Of a DNA stretch of 16,938 nt, positions 13,854-16,938 are shown piece by piece (the stretch's first letter is position 1; each line of letters begins with the position of its first letter). Source of the stretch: Bacteroidales bacterium M3 (lineage in GTDB: Bacteria; Bacteroidota; Bacteroidia; Bacteroidales; Muribaculaceae); assembly GCA_001689445.1 (NCBI GenBank), contig LUJN01000004.1, positions 1 to 16,938 of the forward strand, read 5' to 3'. Under the pieces are notes generated by a model. It saw only the letters and a program-made list of their open reading frames with translations, was not told where the DNA came from and did no database searches. Both the position numbers and the translations under genes were made by a program.

Positions 13854-15404
13854 ATGGGAAGTCATTGTAATAGGTGTGCCGTTGTCCCTCATGCACGTAT
13901 AGGTGATGCCTTTATTTGGATGATAGGTTTGTTGTTTGCCCTCTATTGGTGGTATACGCCATATATTGGGGACGACATGCTTGTCTTGTTGAATTATAAG
14001 GATTGTATTGCAGATGGCTCTGTCGGATTACCGGGCGATAGGGTTTTGAAAATATGGAGAGGCATGTGGCGTTATCATCATTTCAGGCTTCCTGATTATA
14101 CGATGGCACAGTTGTTGCCTTTTGTGTCAAAGCCTCTCTTGGATATTGCGTCGGGATGTGCCGTGGTCGTAATACTGCGCGCATCGGCGTCAATCACCGG
14201 CGTGAGGGGAGTTTTGGGGGTGTCGGTGATTGCGGCCCTGTTTGTATTCGGTATGCAGTGGGTGTCGTCGCTCGATAGCCATGTGGTGTGTTTCAATTAT
14301 GTGTGGACGTTTGCCTTCGGCCTTCTTTTTGTCAGGTATATATTCCGGGATTCATGGACGCCCGGGTGGATTCGTGGGCTTGTAGGATGTCTGGTCGGGT
14401 GGGTTGCCGGGGCGTCACATGAGGCCATGTCGCTGCCGTTATGGTGTGCGGCTATACTGTATATGGGCGTGAATCGGCATAGACTGTCGGGTTGGCAGTG
14501 GGCCGTGTTTGTGTCATTCGGCACGGGGCTGTTGCTGATAATGCTGTGCCCGTCGATATTCAGTTACAGCACCTTTAGTGAGGGTGTTAGTGTGACGCTT
14601 GTAGCGTATACCTTATTTTTGTCTTGCTTTGCCGTAGTGCCTTTTGTGATGGCATTTGCCGTCGGGCGTCGGAAATTGGGGGTGCGAAGTCTCCCCGCGA
14701 TTTTCGGGTCTCCTGCCGGGATGCTTCTTGTCGCCTGCCTGTTGGCGTGTGTCGGTAGTATAATGGTCGGTATGCCGGGGCGTGCGCCATGGTTTGCCCA
14801 AGGCTTTGCCATTGTCGGTCTTGTCAGATGTTGCGTTGACATGCGCCTTGCCGTGAGACCCGCGACGGGTCGTCTGATAGCTGTAGTGTTGGCGATTGTC
14901 ACGCTTGGGCATATGATTACGGTTGACTGTCTGGCATTCAAGGCCGGGCGCAATTATGATAGGGTGCTGGACGCCTATATGCATAATGGAGGCGAGGCGC
15001 TTTTTGCCGACATGGTTATGCCGGAGGATGTGATGCTTCCGTCGCTTGGCAAGGTAAGGGCCTTGCAGTTTTTCAATATATGGTATTCAGCGTGTATTTC
15101 CGAATATTACACCGGGCGATATGAGCCTATGAGAGTAATTCCGGCAAATCTTCGTGGTGTAGACCTCTCCCAAGCCCGCAAACTTCCCGGTGACAATCCG
15201 ATATGGGAGTGGCAGGGACACTGGGTGGCGCGTCGCGATGAGATCTCCTCGTGGAATGTCCTCCTCCGCTATCCCTTTGGCAAGACCAAGAACATCACGC
15301 TCTACCACGCGACATTTGTGGCCGACGACGGCATGGAGTACGTCTACCTCTACCCATACAACCTGTTGCCGCGCAACCTCATCGTCGCCGTTGACATGCG
15401 GTAG
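13854..15404 (+). CDS. Polytopic membrane protein, possibly GT-C/DUF6056-like
   Basis: I do not recognise a characterised gene. The 516-residue protein has a cytoplasmic N-terminus with a cysteine pair (CNRC, residues 5-8), a first membrane helix (about 19-36), then TPYIGDDML with Asp40-Asp41 right after it. About nine or ten further hydrophobic segments run to residue ~365, and a soluble C-terminal region of about 150 residues follows. An acidic pair after the first helix and a conserved-looking GASHEA motif (His189-Glu190) resemble the layout of GT-C glycosyltransferases and of the DUF6056 membrane family, which would suggest work on a lipid-linked sugar outside the inner membrane. This is inference from topology, not a motif match. 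It is a single-gene unit with its own promoter. Codon use shifts to strongly C/G-ending over the last ~250 nt, unlike the rest of the gene. Confidence 0.7.
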   Translation: MGSHCNRCAVVPHARIGDAFIWMIGLLFALYWWYTPYIGDDMLVLLNYKDCIADGSVGLPGDRVLKIWRGMWRYHHFRLPDYTMAQLLPFVSKPLLDIASGCAVVVILRASASITGVRGVLGVSVIAALFVFGMQWVSSLDSHVVCFNYVWTFAFGLLFVRYIFRDSWTPGWIRGLVGCLVGWVAGASHEAMSLPLWCAAILYMGVNRHRLSGWQWAVFVSFGTGLLLIMLCPSIFSYSTFSEGVSVTLVAYTLFLSCFAVVPFVMAFAVGRRKLGVRSLPAIFGSPAGMLLVACLLACVGSIMVGMPGRAPWFAQGFAIVGLVRCCVDMRLAVRPATGRLIAVVLAIVTLGHMITVDCLAFKAGRNYDRVLDAYMHNGGEALFADMVMPEDVMLPSLGKVRALQFFNIWYSACISEYYTGRYEPMRVIPANLRGVDLSQARKLPGDNPIWEWQGHWVARRDEISSWNVLLRYPFGKTKNITLYHATFVADDGMEYVYLYPYNLLPRNLIVAVDMR

Positions 15405-15412
15405 TTGTTTTC

Positions 15413-15504
15413 GACATAAGAACAAAGGGACATAAGGCTGACGCGGCGGGTGGGATTAGACATAAGAACAAAAGTACATAGGACTTACGCGCTGGTGGAA
15501 ATAG
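15413..15504 (+). repeat. Left pair of 46-bp tandem repeats flanking the GxxExxY gene
   Basis: Two direct copies of a 46-bp unit lie at 15413-15458 and 15459-15504. Both begin GACATAAGAACAAA and continue with an ACATA..GG...ACGCG core and a G-rich tail. Related units in inverted orientation lie at 15986-16063. The array starts 8 nt after the stop of the upstream membrane-protein gene and ends 10 nt before the GxxExxY stop. Confidence 0.85.
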
Positions 15505-15514
15505 CAGGGGATGA

Positions 15515-15928
15515 TTAGCGGGATTTGGAGGAATGGTGGTAAAGGCGGTATTTTCGTTTGATTTGTATAATGTCAGATCCGAAGTTTATCAAGAGACCGT
15601 TATCGATACCCGTTGCCGTGAGATAATTCACTAATTGAGCCTCGTGTGCGACAGAGAGAGTTTGCACGGACTTTAATTCGATTATGATTTCACCGTCAAC
15701 TATAATATCGGCACGAAATTGTCCTACTATTTCCCCTTTATACCGTACCTCTACCGGCACTTCCATCTCGGCATGAAACCCATATGCCCTTAATTCGATC
15801 AGGAGCGCATTGCGATAGACACTCTCCAGAAATCCTGCCGACAGTGCCCTCCTGACCCGCATGGCGCATTCGATAACACGGCTTATCTTACACTCAACCA
15901 CATCTTTAACATGGTTTCCACACTCCAT
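15515..15928 (-). CDS. GxxExxY protein (PD-(D/E)XK nuclease-like fold)
   Basis: This 137-residue protein is a GxxExxY-family member, which Pfam places in the PD-(D/E)XK nuclease superfamily. Seen: the name-giving motif GFLESVY (Gly32, Glu35, Tyr38), FRADIIVDGEIIIELKS with Asp74 and Glu84-x-Lys86 as the D...ExK core, then HEAQLVNYL (His95, Gln98, Tyr102) and a basic C-terminus. All core residues of the nuclease fold are present, so it may be active, but no substrate is known for the family. The start is the ATG at 15928; a GTG directly before it would add one residue. The gene is AT-richer than its neighbours, stands alone between two convergent genes, and is bracketed by inverted pairs of 46-bp repeats. 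It looks like an inserted cassette rather than part of an operon. Confidence 0.9.
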   Translation of the reverse strand: MECGNHVKDVVECKISRVIECAMRVRRALSAGFLESVYRNALLIELRAYGFHAEMEVPVEVRYKGEIVGQFRADIIVDGEIIIELKSVQTLSVAHEAQLVNYLTATGIDNGLLINFGSDIIQIKRKYRLYHHSSKSR

Positions 15929-15939
15929 CACGCTTAAAT

Positions 15940-15984
15940 GTTAATCGGTTAACATAATAATCCAATATCTCAATATCCATATTG
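15940..15984. promoter_or_regulatory. Two short palindromes upstream of the GxxExxY gene
   Basis: GTTAATCGGTTAAC (15940-15953) has 5-bp inverted arms around 4 nt and sits 12 nt before the ATG. CAATATCCATATTG (15971-15984) has 6-bp arms around 2 nt, and CAATATC also repeats directly at 15964. They could be operator sites for this gene. No TAnnTTTG promoter element is visible here. Confidence 0.4.
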
Positions 15985-15985
15985 T

Positions 15986-16063
15986 TGCGTAGCCTTATGT
16001 CCCTATGTACGTATGTCTAAGACCACGCGCTGCGTCAGCCCTATGTCCCTATGTACGCATGTC
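15986..16063 (-). repeat. Right pair of the 46-bp repeat, inverted relative to the left pair
   Basis: On the - strand one complete unit (16063-16018) and a shorter unit (conserved over 16017-15986) follow each other. Both contain CGTACATAGGGACATA, and the full unit continues GGCTGACGC as in the left array (15427-15444). Within each unit the motif ACATA recurs at about 8-bp spacing. The array ends 26 nt before the miaB stop codon. Confidence 0.85.
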
Positions 16064-16089
16064 TGAATTTCACGTCGGGATAGGTTCGG

Positions 16090-16938
16090 TCAGGCAAGGC
16101 GGCCGATGAGGGTAGCCGACGAGGCGTCGGTGATGGTGACGGCGATGGTGTCGCCAACGCGGTAGTCGCCACGGGGGAAGACCACGGTCTTGTTTTGCTG
16201 CGTGCGCCCCACGAACTGGTCGCGGGAACGTTTGGAGATGCCCTCCACAAGCACGTCAAACGTCTTGCCCACGTCACGGCGGTTGGAGGCGAGCGACAAC
16301 TCGTTCTGCAACGCGATCATGCGGTTGAGGCGGTCGATTTTCACCTCCTCCGGCACATTGTCGGGCATATGCTTCGATGCCAGCGTGCCCGGACGCTCCG
16401 AGTACTTGAACATGAACGCCGAGTCAAACTCCACCTCGCGCATCAGGTCGAGCGTCTGCTGGAAATCCTCCTCGGTCTCGTCGTGGAATCCTGTGAACAG
16501 GTCGGTCGAGATGCCGCAGTCGGGTATCGCCTCGCGGATGGAGCGTATGCGGTCGAGGTAGCGCGCGCGGTCATAGTGGCGGTTCATCGCCTTGAGCACC
16601 GCGTCCGAGCCCGACTGCACGGGCAGGTGGACGTGGTTGCACACGTTGGGATGCCGCGCTATCGTCGCGATGATGTCGTCGTCCATATCCTTGGGGTGGG
16701 AGGTCGTGAAGCGTATGCGCATGTCAGGGGCCGCCTCGGCCACCATGCCCAGCAGTTTGGCAAATCCAACCTCGGTGCCATCCTCGGCGCGATAGCGGTA
16801 GGAGTTGACATTCTGCCCGAGCAGCGTAGCCTCCTTGAACCCCCGCGAACGCAGGTCGGCAAGTTCGGCGAGGATGCTCTGCGGCTCGCGTGAGCGCTCC
16901 CGTCCACGGGTGTAGGGCACGATGCAGTAGGAGCAGAA
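16090..16938 (-). CDS. miaB: tRNA-2-methylthio-N6-dimethylallyladenosine synthase, 5' end outside the window
   Basis: MiaB is a radical-SAM enzyme that adds a methylthio group to N6-isopentenyladenosine 37 of tRNAs. The visible 282 residues begin inside the radical-SAM cluster motif (FCSYCIVPYTRGRE, two of the three cysteines of CxxxCxxC). The frame stays open to the window edge, so the true start and the N-terminal UPF0004 domain lie beyond 16938. Further family motifs are LLGQNVNSYR, HLPVQSGSDAVLKAMNRHY, the GFHDETEEDF segment with preceding TDLFTG, and MFKYSERPGTLA. The last ~65 residues (ISKRSRDQFVGRTQQNKTVVF and beyond) form the TRAM RNA-binding domain. A GTG at 16920 inside the cysteine motif is not a real start. 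Transcription runs toward the inverted 46-bp repeats. Confidence 0.95.
   Translation of the reverse strand, partial: FCSYCIVPYTRGRERSREPQSILAELADLRSRGFKEATLLGQNVNSYRYRAEDGTEVGFAKLLGMVAEAAPDMRIRFTTSHPKDMDDDIIATIARHPNVCNHVHLPVQSGSDAVLKAMNRHYDRARYLDRIRSIREAIPDCGISTDLFTGFHDETEEDFQQTLDLMREVEFDSAFMFKYSERPGTLASKHMPDNVPEEVKIDRLNRMIALQNELSLASNRRDVGKTFDVLVEGISKRSRDQFVGRTQQNKTVVFPRGDYRVGDTIAVTITDASSATLIGRLA

Noticed and set aside
15413..16063. CRISPR array from the repeated 46-bp units
   Set aside because: There are only two units per side, joined without spacers and diverged from each other, in opposite orientations around a gene, and no cas gene is present.
16090..16920. Complete short gene starting at the GTG at 16920
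   Set aside because: That codon is a valine inside the radical-SAM cysteine motif, and the frame stays open to the window edge, so this is a truncated miaB.

Overview
The window looks like chromosomal DNA from a member of the Bacteroidales, most likely a GC-rich gut lineage such as Muribaculaceae. This placement is an inference from gene content and signals; no 16S or marker phylogeny is available here. The support is a SusC/SusD outer-membrane pair, Bacteroidota-type promoters (TTTG-N19-TAnnTTTG), the ftsX-DUF3098-uppP-truB-queA gene order, and a DUF4492-cydA-cydB cluster.

Layout. (1) 113-4781: a SusC/SusD pair on the + strand, closed by a very strong bidirectional terminator at 4790-4843. 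No glycoside hydrolase or regulator is in view, so the substrate is unknown. (2) 4888-5550: an AT-richer NYN-domain (putative RNase) gene on the - strand. Its mRNA leader carries two hairpins, the second resembling a terminator just before the start codon. (3) 5720-8950: the cytochrome bd oxidase operon (DUF4492 small membrane protein, cydA, cydB). It has a consensus promoter and, just upstream of that, an 11-bp tandem repeat that could be an operator. (4) 8958-9682: a palindromic repeat element, then a yigZ/IMPACT-family gene. (5) 9713-13701: a - strand cluster in transcription order ftsX, DUF3098, uppP, truB, queA, combining envelope and division functions with tRNA modification. A second copy of the palindromic element lies between DUF3098 and uppP. 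(6) 13854-15404: a large polytopic membrane protein of uncertain family, possibly GT-C/DUF6056-like, with a perfect near-leaderless promoter. (7) 15413-16063: a GxxExxY (PD-(D/E)XK-like) gene bracketed by two pairs of a 46-bp repeat in inverted orientation, inserted between the 3' ends of two convergent genes. (8) 16090-16938: the 3' part of miaB, whose 5' end lies beyond the window.

The housekeeping part couples nanaerobic respiration (cydAB), peptidoglycan carrier recycling and division (uppP, ftsX) and tRNA maturation (truB, queA, miaB). The accessory-looking parts are the NYN gene, the GxxExxY cassette, the two GTCGCGAC palindromic elements, the AATGCATAATT-type repeat that supplies the end of the DUF4492 gene, and a GC3 mosaic across susC/susD. 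The best candidate for an undescribed system is the GxxExxY gene with its inverted paired repeats. DUF4492 as a possible accessory subunit of cytochrome bd is the second.
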